From positions 38,273-102,272 of the forward strand of contig JBHJIZ010000026.1 in the NCBI GenBank assembly GCA_050043005.1: DNA of 64,000 bases, given 5' to 3'. The stretch comes from Thermohalobaculum sp050043005. Its GTDB lineage: Bacteria; Pseudomonadota; Alphaproteobacteria; Rhodobacterales; Rhodobacteraceae. Position 1 is the first letter of the stretch. Every line of letters begins with the position of its first letter. The position numbers and the translations under genes were made by a program. The notes below the pieces were generated by a model, which made no database searches, had not been told where the DNA came from, and worked only from the letters and a program-made list of their open reading frames with translations. Positions 37,257 through 45,308 of this stretch are shown here, piece after piece.

Positions 37257-38435
37257 CTATCCGCCCATGCCGCTCCGGATGGCAAACCGGCGCAGCGCCG
37301 GAATGCGTGCGATTGCAGTCAGCCCGGCCCGACGCAGATCGCGCAACGGCTGGAATTCTGCCATCGCGGCCCGGTTCAGAATGTCGATCCCGCCCACCCG
37401 TGCCAGGGTCCGCGGAAGAATGCGGCGTTCATACCCGGCAAGAAGACTGCCGTCGCCGGGATCCGGCGCCCCGTGAACAAGGCCCGCCAGCGTCTCGACG
37501 TCGTGCAACGAGGTATTGAGCCCCTGCGCCCCGATCGGAGGCATGACGTGGGCGGCTTCCGCCACCAGGGCCAGCCGGTCCGAGACAAGGCGTGTTGCAA
37601 CCTGGGAGATCATCGGCCAGACCGCGCGCGGGCTTTCGATGCGCAACACGCCGAACAGGCCCATGGTCTCGGCGGTCAGTTCGACGCCGAGGCGCGTATC
37701 ATCCATGGCCTCAAGCTCTCGTGCACGAGCACCGGGAACCATCCAGACAACGGATGAGCAAGGCCTTCCGTCCAGATCCGGCATCGGCACCAGCGTCAGC
37801 GGTCCGCCTGTGCGGTGGATCTCGGTCGAGACGCCGTCATGCGGATCGGGATGCGAGACAACGAAGACGAGTGCCTTTTGTCCATAGGCCCATCGTTTGG
37901 CAGACAATCCGGCCATTCCGCGCAAGGCCGAGTTTCTGCCATCTGCCGCGATCACCAGTTTCGCGCTGATCTGGGTGCCGTCATCCAGGCGAACGATCGC
38001 AGTCTTGTCGCGGGCAAGGAAACCAGTCACGCGGCGCTCGTGCCGCAACTGAACGTGCGGCATCTCGGAAATCGTCTTCAGCAATTCCGTTCGCGCGGCA
38101 GCGTTCGGGATGTTCCAACCGAAAGCACCGCGTCCGGTCTCGTCGCCATGAAAGTCGACCGTATCGCGCGGCGATCGTTCGACACCGCCCGCATCGACGA
38201 TCCGCATCGTCCGCAGCTCGGCCCCATGCGCCTGCAGCGCACCCCACGCCCCGGCTTTCGTGAGGGTGTCGATCGCTGGTTGCAGATAGGCCGTTGTCCT
38301 CAGGTCGCCGGCATGTGGCAGGTTCCGCGGCGCGGGATCGACCAGCACCACGCGATGCCCGTCGGCGCCCAGCCGGGCAGCGGCGCTTAACCCCGCGACA
38401 CCGCCCCCGCCGATGAGAATGTCCGTTTCGGTCAT
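37257..38435 (-). CDS. UbiH/UbiF-family FAD-dependent hydroxylase
   Basis: A 392-residue flavin monooxygenase with the FAD dinucleotide motif IGGGGVAGLS near the N-terminus, the DG/GADG-type middle motif (IAADGRNSALR) and the second FAD motif in which GD is replaced by VAEAAHVMPPIGAQGLN. It fits the ubiquinone hydroxylase family (UbiH/UbiF/Coq6) that hydroxylates the ring in ubiquinone synthesis. COQ9 is encoded 25 kb away, consistent with ubiquinone production. The GD-to-AE change in the second motif is worth noting but FAD binding by the family tolerates variation. Confidence 0.82.
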   Translation of the reverse strand: MTETDILIGGGGVAGLSAAARLGADGHRVVLVDPAPRNLPHAGDLRTTAYLQPAIDTLTKAGAWGALQAHGAELRTMRIVDAGGVERSPRDTVDFHGDETGRGAFGWNIPNAAARTELLKTISEMPHVQLRHERRVTGFLARDKTAIVRLDDGTQISAKLVIAADGRNSALRGMAGLSAKRWAYGQKALVFVVSHPDPHDGVSTEIHRTGGPLTLVPMPDLDGRPCSSVVWMVPGARARELEAMDDTRLGVELTAETMGLFGVLRIESPRAVWPMISQVATRLVSDRLALVAEAAHVMPPIGAQGLNTSLHDVETLAGLVHGAPDPGDGSLLAGYERRILPRTLARVGGIDILNRAAMAEFQPLRDLRRAGLTAIARIPALRRFAIRSGMGG

Positions 38436-38504
38436 GTCAGGTTAGGTAGCCGGATCGAGTTACAGGCTCAATGCTGGGTAGCGAAAAGGCCGCACCCGAT
38501 CAAA

Positions 38505-38954
38505 TCAGGACCGAAGCCCCTCGAAGAAGGCGCGCAGGATCGCTCCGCACTCGGCCTCGCGAATCCCGCCATAGATCTGGGGCCGATGATGACACGTGGG
38601 ATGCGCGAACACGCGCGCGCCATGCTCGACGCCGCCACCTTTCGGATCAGCAGCCCCGTACCAGAGATGCGCGATCCGTGCGTGCGCAATGGCACCGGCA
38701 CACATCGGGCACGGTTCCAGAGTGACGGTCAGGCCGCACCCCATCAGCCTGTCCGATTTCAGCAGCCGCCCGGCCTGTCGTAGAACCAGGATTTCAGCAT
38801 GAGCGGTTGGGTCGTTCAGCTCGCGCACCCGATTGCCATCGGCCGCAATGATCTCACCATCGGGCGCAGTCAGGATCGCGCCCACGGGCGTCTCCCCACG
38901 CGACGCAGCGCGATGTGCCTGATCCAACGCTTCATCCATCCGGGATTTGAACAT
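38505..38954 (-). CDS. tadA: tRNA-specific adenosine deaminase
   Basis: A 149-residue cytidine/deoxycytidylate-deaminase-fold protein with the zinc site HAE (H52, E54) and PCPMC (C82, C85). It deaminates adenosine 34 of tRNA-Arg(ACG) to inosine. Start chosen at 38954 (MFKSRMDE), giving the usual length; an open frame reaches further but overlaps the divergent rluB promoter region. Its promoter is shared with rluB in the 97 bases between. Confidence 0.92.
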   Translation of the reverse strand: MFKSRMDEALDQAHRAASRGETPVGAILTAPDGEIIAADGNRVRELNDPTAHAEILVLRQAGRLLKSDRLMGCGLTVTLEPCPMCAGAIAHARIAHLWYGAADPKGGGVEHGARVFAHPTCHHRPQIYGGIREAECGAILRAFFEGLRS

Positions 38955-39051
38955 GAGCCAGTGCGTATCCGCATTCCGGGTCGGGCGAAACTTCTTTGGC
39001 AAAGCCCGGCACCGGACTAGGCTGCGATCCTTTTTCGCTATAGGGACAGGC

Positions 39052-39870
39052 ATGGCTGCCAACGACCCCGATCAGGAACGAATCGCCAAGCGCATCGCCC
39101 GCGCGGGCGCGGCGTCACGGCGCGAGGCCGAACGTATGATTACCGACGGACGGGTCAGCGTGAACGGCAAGACGCTGGACACACCGGCATTTCTGGTCTC
39201 GGCTTCCGACCAGATCCTTCTGGACGGAAAACAGCTTGCCGAGCCAGAACCGGCACGCCTCTGGCGCTATCACAAACCTGCGGGCCTTGTGACCACCGCG
39301 CGTGACGAAAAGGGCCGCTCGACGGTGTTCGACAATCTGCCGAAGGATCTCCCACGGGTCATGAGCGTCGGCAGGCTTGATCTGAACTCCGAAGGTCTCT
39401 TGCTGCTGACGAATGATGGCGCGTTGAAGCGCAAGCTCGAGCTGCCGGCGACGGGTTGGCTCAGGAAGTACCGCGTCCGGGTCCATGGCACCCCCGATGC
39501 CAAGACCTTTGCGCCGCTCGAAGCCGGGTTGCGCGTGGATGGCGAACGCTTTCAGCCGATGACCGTGAGCATCGACCGCCAGCAAGGAGCGAACGCCTGG
39601 CTGACGCTTGGCCTGCGGGAGGGCCGGAACCGCGAGATCCGGCGCGCGATGGAGGCAGTTGGGCTCGAGGTCAACCGCCTGCTCAGGATCAGCTATGGTC
39701 CGTTTCGGCTGGATGATCTGAAGCCCGGCGAGGTTGCGGAGGTAAAGCGCAAGGTACTTGCCGAGCAATTGGGTTGGTCCAAAGCGGGCGCAACGGAAGA
39801 ACGCGCACCCAAAAAGGCGCCACGACGGCGTTCTACATCGACACCGCAGAAAAAAGCGCGGCGCAACTAA
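39052..39870 (+). CDS. rluB: Ribosomal large-subunit pseudouridine synthase B
   Basis: A 272-residue RsuA/RluB-family enzyme. Residues about 8-55 are an S4 RNA-binding domain (RIARAGAASRREAERMI), followed by the catalytic domain with D110 in VGRLDLNSEGLLLLT and the arginine-rich REGRNREIRR. It makes pseudouridine 2605 in 23S rRNA. The C-terminus is lysine/arginine-rich, common in family members. AGGGACAGGC before the ATG is the ribosome site. Divergent from tadA. Confidence 0.9.
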   Translation: MAANDPDQERIAKRIARAGAASRREAERMITDGRVSVNGKTLDTPAFLVSASDQILLDGKQLAEPEPARLWRYHKPAGLVTTARDEKGRSTVFDNLPKDLPRVMSVGRLDLNSEGLLLLTNDGALKRKLELPATGWLRKYRVRVHGTPDAKTFAPLEAGLRVDGERFQPMTVSIDRQQGANAWLTLGLREGRNREIRRAMEAVGLEVNRLLRISYGPFRLDDLKPGEVAEVKRKVLAEQLGWSKAGATEERAPKKAPRRRSTSTPQKKARRN

Positions 39871-40327
39871 GCCACCGCGTGTCGACGTATCGAAGTCGGT
39901 GCGCGGCAGCGGGCAACACCGGTGCACCGTATGGGTCGGCAGAACTGCGCGGGCCGGGTGGTCAGAGGTGAAATCGATTGGGTCTTGGGATTCTTCGTCT
40001 CCTAACAGGGACTTGCTGGAAACTGGCAAGAACAGTATGGTCCGGACGAGGTGTACGGCGTGAGGGCGCAGGACGTGATCTCACACCATTGAACCTCGTG
40101 TCGTCCAAGTTGTATCAGATCGTGCGGTGTCATTTGGATTGTTGAAATCCGCGATCGATGTGGCAGATAAGGTTGGCCTGTCCTGACTGGGCGGTGGGAT
40201 GGGTCGAAGATTACGAAAGTTGGCCGTAACCGGGAGGCATATCTCGATGGTTTCGGCGGATAAGTGAGATCGGACCGAGAACGGGGACACCCGAGCGTCG
40301 GACCTGCTACCTGCTGAGGAGGCAGAC
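39871..40327. other. Intergenic region upstream of the small exported-protein pair
   Basis: About 457 bases with no convincing gene; short open frames on both strands lack ribosome sites and recognisable protein composition. It should contain the promoter for the gene at 40328, whose ribosome site GAGGAGG is at the right edge. Confidence 0.4.
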
Positions 40328-40609
40328 ATGAAACTCGTTGCTTTAGCCGCTGCGGCTGCACTTGCACTTTCCCCGGTTCTTGCGGCAGCGCAGAGCCAGA
40401 CAACGACCTCTGACGACGACGGCAATGCCGCGGCGGCCGCCCCGGAACCCGGTGGGGTTTCTCAGACCGGTCTTCTGCCGATCTTTGCGGCGGGCGCTAT
40501 TCCGGCAGGTGCCGTCGCTGTGGGAGGCGTCGTCATTCTGGGCGGTGTCATTATCGGTGCCGTTGCATCGCAGGACAGCACCATCAGCACGGTGTCCACA
40601 ACCAACTAA
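40328..40609 (+). CDS. Small exported alanine/glycine-rich protein, paralogue A
   Basis: A 93-residue protein with a signal peptide (cleavage likely after LAAAQ, about residue 22), a short acidic/alanine linker, the shared core PEPGGVSQTGLLPIFAAGAIP and a hydrophobic valine/isoleucine/glycine-rich segment (about 59-80), then a Ser/Thr tail. It is strongly similar to the gene at 40999, so the two form a tandem pair. GAGGAGG lies upstream of the ATG. I do not recognise the family; it may be a small membrane or surface protein. Confidence 0.75.
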   Translation: MKLVALAAAAALALSPVLAAAQSQTTTSDDDGNAAAAAPEPGGVSQTGLLPIFAAGAIPAGAVAVGGVVILGGVIIGAVASQDSTISTVSTTN

Positions 40610-40998
40610 GCACATTCGCTCCGTTTAAGAACGAAAGGCATACCTGGGTTTCTGGGTTGTATTGGTCCTTCGCATTCACGGTATTTCAACCGTATGACCT
40701 GCAACCTATGGGTAGGTCACTCTCGATCGTTGCTACCAAGTCGCGCATCCTGTACGTTGACCACGATTCGAACGACGCCACGATTTCGGCTTATCCTGCT
40801 GATCGCGTGAATTGTCGTTTCGATCCGTCTGAGGCAACATCATCGTTCGGGTTTTCCCGACGATCTTGAACTTGCAGGAGGCCCAAAACCGGGCCTGTTT
40901 GTGTGTGAAGCTGCCGATTTTCTCGGCATTAAATCGATAGCGTGTGTCCGGTACGGGGCTTCGGAGATCGCGCTGAAAAACTGCTTGCGGAGGCAGAA
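40610..40998. other. Intergenic region between the paralogous small genes
   Basis: About 390 bases with no gene seen. A 6-bp inverted repeat (AGGCCC 40879-40884, GGGCCT 40891-40896) precedes TTTGTG and could be a weak terminator or regulatory hairpin. The gap between two copies suggests each has its own promoter. Confidence 0.35.
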
Positions 40999-41277
40999 AT
41001 GAAAATCGCAGCATCAATCGCAGCTTTGGCTTTGGCCATCGCCCCTTACGGCGCTCTGGCTCAGAGTTCGACGTCAAGCACGGATGACGACACCCCCGCG
41101 GCGGCCGCCCCGGAACCCGGTGGCGTTTCCCAAGCCGGTATTCTCCCGATCTTCGCGGCTGGCGCGATCCCGACCGGGGCCGTTGTCGTCGGCGGCGTCG
41201 TGATCCTCGGCGGCGTGATCGTTGGCGTCGTTGCCGCGACAGACGACGACTCGACTGTTACCACATCAACGAACTGA
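40999..41277 (+). CDS. Small exported alanine/glycine-rich protein, paralogue B
   Basis: A 92-residue protein with a signal peptide (residues 1-21), a Ser/Thr/Asp segment, the same PEPGGVSQAGILPIFAAG core and a hydrophobic GGVVILGGVIVGVVAAT stretch, ending in a Thr/Ser tail. Sequence is close to paralogue A throughout, with the signal peptide and tail diverged. GGAGG precedes the ATG at 40999. Function unknown; duplication suggests dosage or specialisation. A hairpin follows at 41291. Confidence 0.75.
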   Translation: MKIAASIAALALAIAPYGALAQSSTSSTDDDTPAAAAPEPGGVSQAGILPIFAAGAIPTGAVVVGGVVILGGVIVGVVAATDDDSTVTTSTN

Positions 41278-41290
41278 CAGCGGGTTGCTT

Positions 41291-41306
41291 CGAGCCCTCG
41301 GGCTCG
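41291..41306 (+). terminator. Possible terminator after paralogue B
   Basis: CGAGCCC (41291-41297) and GGGCTCG (41300-41306) form a 7-bp GC-rich stem with a two-base loop, 14 bases after the gene. No T-run follows. Confidence 0.4.
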
Positions 41307-41480
41307 AGAGAACTTCTATGACAGCAGAGATCTCCCGGGGTGCGGATCCGGACCCTGGGAACGCGTGGTTGTGATGCCGCGCAGCGTCCCGGATATGCCG
41401 CAAGCTGTCCTCACCTCTTGAAGGAAGACGGCTAGGGTCTATGACCCTGTATCGCGGAGTGTTGAACGGATGCGATTTCT

Positions 41481-43514
41481 ATGAGCGAGCAGACCAATCC
41501 TCTCATCATATTCACGCCCTCTGGCAAGCGGGGCCGATTTCCGAAAGGCACGCCTGTTCTTCAGGCAGCGCGGTCACTCGGGGTCGATCTCGATTCGGTG
41601 TGCGGTGGGCGCGGCATCTGCTCGAAATGCCAGATCACGCCAAGCTATGGCGAGTTCCCCAAGCACGGCGTCACGGTCGCTGACGGCGCGCTTTCTGCAT
41701 GGAATGCTGTCGAAGAGCGGTACAAGTCCAAGCGCGGCCTGATCGATGGGCGGCGACTCGGCTGCCAGGCTCAGATCCAGGGCGACTTCGTCATCGATGT
41801 GCCCGAAGAGAGCCAGGTCCACAAACAGGTTGTTCGCAAGCGCGCCGAGGCCCGCGAGATCGTCATGGACCCGGCGACCAAGCTCTACTACGTCGAGGTC
41901 GCCGAACCTGACATGCACAATCCGAAAGGCGATCTGGAGCGCCTTCTGGATGCCTTGTGGGAGCAATGGCAGCTCGCGAACATCATTGGCGATTTGCGCA
42001 CCTTGCAGATGCTGCAACCCGCTTTGCGGGACGGCGATTGGAAGGTCACGGTTGCGATCTACACGGGTCGGGGCCGCTCTGACGGCCGGATCATTCAGGT
42101 CTGGCCCGGCTTCCATGAAGGTGCGATCTACGGTGTCGCGTTCGATGTGGGGTCCACGACGATCGCCTGCCATCTGTGCGATTTGACCACCGGAGATGTA
42201 AAGGCATCCTCCGGCCTGATGAACCCGCAAATCCGCTTTGGCGAAGACCTGATGAGCCGGGTCAGCTATTCCATGATGAACCCCGGCGGCCATGCCGAGA
42301 TGACCAAGGCAGTGCGCGAGGCCATCAACGCTCTGATCGGTCAAGTCGCCGCCGAGGCGCTGATCGACCGAACCGACATCGTCGAAGGCGTGCTCGTCGG
42401 CAATCCTGTCATGCACCACCTGTTCCTCGGCCTCGATCCCAAAGAGCTGGGCTGGGCCCCGTTTGCGTTGGCGACTTCGGATTCCCTCACGCTCTGGGCA
42501 CGAGAGATCGAGCTGGAGATGCATCCGGACGCTCGGATCTATGTCCTGCCCTGTATCGCGGGTCATGTCGGCGCCGACGCAGCGGCTGTCGCGTTGTCAG
42601 AGGCGCCACATCGCCAGGACGAGATGACCCTTGTCGTTGACGTCGGTACGAATGCCGAGATCCTGCTCGGCAACCGCCACAAGGTTGTCGCGTGCTCTTC
42701 GCCGACCGGCCCCGCTTTTGAGGGTGCACAGATCAGCGCCGGGCAGCGCGCGGCACCCGGCGCTATCGAGCGCGTGCGGATTGATCCGGAGACGCGAGAG
42801 CCGCGCTTTCGGGTCATCGGAACGGACACATGGTCCGACGAGGACGGCTTCGATGCGGCGGTAACCGGCATCTGCGGATCCGGCATCATCGAGGTGATTG
42901 CCGAGATGCGTCTTGCCGGGATTGTTAACGAAGATGGCATGATCCATCCGCCCGAGGTGACCGGCTCGCCAAGGATCGAAAAGGACGGCCGCACATGGTC
43001 CTATCGTCTTCATGACGGTTCAGAAGATGGTGGTTCGAGCGTCCTCGTCACGCAGGCGGATGTCCGCGCGATTCAGCTCGCGAAGGCGGCACTCCATGCG
43101 GGCGCACAGCTACTGATGGACAAGATGGGTCTCGAAACGGTTGATCGCGTCGTCCTGGCGGGCGCGTTCGGCGCTCATATTTCGCCGCTTCACGCGATGG
43201 TCCTGGGTATGATCCCGGACTGCAAGGTCGATCGGGTGACATCCGCAGGCAATGCAGCCGGCACAGGTGCGAGGATCGCACTCTTGAATTCAGCCGCACG
43301 GCGCGAGATCGAGCACATCGTGCAGTCGATCGAAAAGATCGAAACTGCCGTGGAGGAGAAGTTTCAGGAGCATTTCGTCAATGCAATCGCCGTCCCGCAC
43401 AAGACGCATAAATATCCTCAGCTGAACCGCGAGGTCGCCATCCCTGAAAGCGTCCCAGCATCAAGTCCGTCCGACGAGAGCGGCGGGCGAAAGCGCCGTC
43501 GGCGTAGATCTTAG
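41481..43514 (+). CDS. RACo-like ASKHA-domain protein with N-terminal 2Fe-2S ferredoxin (DUF4445)
   Basis: A 677-residue protein. The N-terminus holds a plant-type 2Fe-2S ferredoxin motif (C41, C47, C50, C95). A middle domain leads to an ASKHA ATPase-fold part with DVGSTTIACHL, VGNPVMHH and DVGTNAEILLGN, and GPAFEGAQISAG. This architecture matches reductive activators of corrinoid proteins (RACo), which use ATP to reduce inactive cob(II)alamin in methyltransferase systems. No corrinoid protein or methyltransferase is adjacent in the window, so its partner is elsewhere. The C-terminus is basic. The ribosome site is weak. Confidence 0.85.
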   Translation: MSEQTNPLIIFTPSGKRGRFPKGTPVLQAARSLGVDLDSVCGGRGICSKCQITPSYGEFPKHGVTVADGALSAWNAVEERYKSKRGLIDGRRLGCQAQIQGDFVIDVPEESQVHKQVVRKRAEAREIVMDPATKLYYVEVAEPDMHNPKGDLERLLDALWEQWQLANIIGDLRTLQMLQPALRDGDWKVTVAIYTGRGRSDGRIIQVWPGFHEGAIYGVAFDVGSTTIACHLCDLTTGDVKASSGLMNPQIRFGEDLMSRVSYSMMNPGGHAEMTKAVREAINALIGQVAAEALIDRTDIVEGVLVGNPVMHHLFLGLDPKELGWAPFALATSDSLTLWAREIELEMHPDARIYVLPCIAGHVGADAAAVALSEAPHRQDEMTLVVDVGTNAEILLGNRHKVVACSSPTGPAFEGAQISAGQRAAPGAIERVRIDPETREPRFRVIGTDTWSDEDGFDAAVTGICGSGIIEVIAEMRLAGIVNEDGMIHPPEVTGSPRIEKDGRTWSYRLHDGSEDGGSSVLVTQADVRAIQLAKAALHAGAQLLMDKMGLETVDRVVLAGAFGAHISPLHAMVLGMIPDCKVDRVTSAGNAAGTGARIALLNSAARREIEHIVQSIEKIETAVEEKFQEHFVNAIAVPHKTHKYPQLNREVAIPESVPASSPSDESGGRKRRRRRS

Positions 43515-43765
43515 GTGCGGCTGGCCATCCGGAAGATCCTCAACTCTACGTCCAATTTGTAGGCTTCAAGACTTAAAAGATCGGGCAGCATTGCGCGCAT
43601 GTCCGCTCTCTGTTTCTAAGCGCGGTCGGTGTGCTCAGAGCGCGGCAGAGATTGAGCTAGATCGTCGGCGTGTAACCTGAGCGTTGACGCCCCGGGTTCC
43701 TCAGTGATTTCAGAGAGTTATCGTTAGAGGAAAGATGCAGCGAAGGTATTTCGTCAGGATAGTCT

Positions 43766-43839
43766 TGGAGCGGGCGGCGGGAATCGAACCCGCGTCATCA
43801 GCTTGGAAGGCTGAGGTCTTACCACTACACAACGCCCGC
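43766..43839 (-). tRNA. tRNA-Gly (anticodon UCC)
   Basis: The minus strand folds as a 74-nt cloverleaf with acceptor GCGGGCG/CGCCCGC, anticodon loop CTTCCAA (anticodon TCC), a T-loop GGTTCGATTCC and an encoded CCA at the 3' end (43766-43768). Discriminator base is T. It reads GGA codons. It lies just left of the mobile element; because its 3' end points left, away from the element, it is not obviously the integration target. Flanking 43515-43765 and 43840-44101 hold no gene that I can support. Confidence 0.93.
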
Positions 43840-44101
43840 GCTCACGTTACTTGAGGAATTTCAGCTACTTAGGTAGCTAGAAATTCGCTAGGACGTCTAT
43901 CAAGTTGGTACACCCAACGCAAGCCCGAGAGTCGCGTTCAACTACGATCAGTGTTTCAACTATATCCAATGCGGGCTATCGCTTTGAAGACATTCACCCC
44001 TGAGAGGAGAGGCCGCTGGTGCGCCACGATCCTGAAAACATGTCTAAGAATTGGGTCGTTCGATCGGATCATCAGTTTCTGGCCACGCTGCGGATAGTCA
44101 A

Positions 44102-44395
44102 CTACTTCTTTGTGGCCCGCCCATCTAAGAACAGAACTCCCGCCTTTAATCCGTTTTTCCATCTTAATTCAGCATCGTACTCCAGGCCCAGTTTGGGCAG
44201 GCGAAGTTTGATCACCTCAGAAAGATCGACGGGTGCTTGAAACTGCACACATGCACCCATCAAGGAAAAATCGATTATCTTGCACTCGACCTCGTCACCA
44301 TCCTTATTTACATAAATAGCCGGTATATCATCTTGAACTCGCTCAATTGCGCGACGTTCAACCGAGACGTCGCTCTTGCCGCCATCCTGGTTCAT
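44102..44395 (-). CDS. PilZ-domain protein
   Basis: A 97-residue stand-alone PilZ domain with the c-di-GMP-binding RRxxxR-like motif (RRAIERVQD) and DFSLMGACVQF (DxSxxG). It likely senses c-di-GMP to control motility or surface processes. It lies between the tRNA and the mobilization genes; its GC is like the flanks, so I place it outside the element, though the exact boundary is unknown. Confidence 0.8.
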   Translation of the reverse strand: MNQDGGKSDVSVERRAIERVQDDIPAIYVNKDGDEVECKIIDFSLMGACVQFQAPVDLSEVIKLRLPKLGLEYDAELRWKNGLKAGVLFLDGRATKK

Positions 44396-44718
44396 GTCCT
44401 ACCACTCTCAGTAAATCCGGGCCTTCTCAATGACATGGAACGGTTAACGACCTGTGATCGGACAACGCTCCGCGCGTCTGGGCGAACGTGTATGTCCGTC
44501 GATTAGGTCGTGTTTCATGACCATTCCGTAAAAAAAGAACCTCATTCCGGGCTTGAGCCCCTCGTCGAGCCCCGAGCTAGAATATGGCCGGCAAGCGTGT
44601 TGCAAACGAAGTGTTCGAACGTTGAGCGAGACAATCGTTGTTTCAGCTTCGAGCACACGAAACAGACGAGCAAGACAGCGACGGGACTTGAGCGCGATCT
44701 TCAAAGTTATTGAGGTTG
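44396..44718. other. Upstream region of the mobilization genes (possible oriT)
   Basis: About 320 bases before the mobC-relaxase operon, the usual place for an origin of transfer. Visible structure: A7 tract at about 44530, GAGCCCC repeated at 44555 and 44567 around CTCGTCGAG. No nick site can be assigned by eye. It should also contain the operon promoter. Confidence 0.3.
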
Positions 44719-44847
44719 ATGGCGCGCTTGGAGGGCGAAAGTTCGAACTCTCCTGATGCGCTGTTTGAAAGTCTAGCGGAATGGGAAGGACAGCTCAAAC
44801 ATATTGATATTCCAGAACTTTCTGATGGTCCGGAGGTGGGGCCATGA
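44719..44847 (+). CDS. Small ORF upstream of mobC
   Basis: A 42-codon frame (MARLEGESSNSPD...PEVGP) whose stop overlaps the mobC ATG (ATGA), so it is translationally coupled to the mobilization operon. Its predicted protein is acidic and short. The overlap and shared direction make it plausible; there is no recognisable family and its own ribosome site (TTGAGG) is weak. Confidence 0.4.
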   Translation: MARLEGESSNSPDALFESLAEWEGQLKHIDIPELSDGPEVGP

Positions 44848-45308
44848 CAGAGATCAGGAATACAGACATTGAGCCACCGCTGCTTCTGACAGAGGATATG
44901 CGCGTCGCAGTGCAGCAAGTTGCACCGCAACAGAAGAAAGCACCTGCCCCGTTCTCAATCCGCTTCACCTTTGAGGAACGGGCGCGGTTAGAGCAAGCAG
45001 CGGCTGGCTTGCCGCTCGGCGCTTACATCCGTCAAAGGCTATTTGATGGCGAGCTAACCCCGCGCAGGGTGAGAGGTCGTAACCCAATCAAAGATCATGC
45101 GGAACTGGCACGTGTGTTGGCTGCTCTTGGGCAGTCCCGTTTATCGAATAACCTGAACCAGATTGCCAAGGCAGCCCATATCGGGGCGCTGCCAGTTACC
45201 CCGGATCTGGAAGGGGAACTGAAAGCAGCCTGTCAGGATATCCGCTCTATTCGGGTGGACTTGATGCGGGCTCTCGGTTTTCCAGGGTCAGGAGGTGATG
45301 CCTCGTGA
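44844..45308 (+). CDS. mobC: MobC-like relaxosome accessory protein
   Basis: A 154-residue protein of the bacterial mobilization MobC family, recognised by the ending LGQSRLSNNLNQIAKAAHIGALP (about residues 94-118) and a ribbon-helix-helix-like middle part (SIRFTFEERARLEQAA). MobC binds oriT DNA and helps the relaxase nick it. It overlaps the relaxase start by GTGA and is overlapped by a small ORF upstream. GC is lower than the flanking chromosome. Confidence 0.85.
   Translation: MTEIRNTDIEPPLLLTEDMRVAVQQVAPQQKKAPAPFSIRFTFEERARLEQAAAGLPLGAYIRQRLFDGELTPRRVRGRNPIKDHAELARVLAALGQSRLSNNLNQIAKAAHIGALPVTPDLEGELKAACQDIRSIRVDLMRALGFPGSGGDAS

Noticed and set aside
43766..43839. tRNA-Gly as integration site of the mobile element
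   Set aside because: The tRNA 3' end points away from the element and no duplicated tRNA end was found inside the window; serine recombinases also seldom use tRNA genes.
44102..44395. PilZ gene as part of the mobile element
   Set aside because: Its composition resembles the flanking chromosome and it is not linked to the mobilization genes; left outside, though the boundary is not proved.
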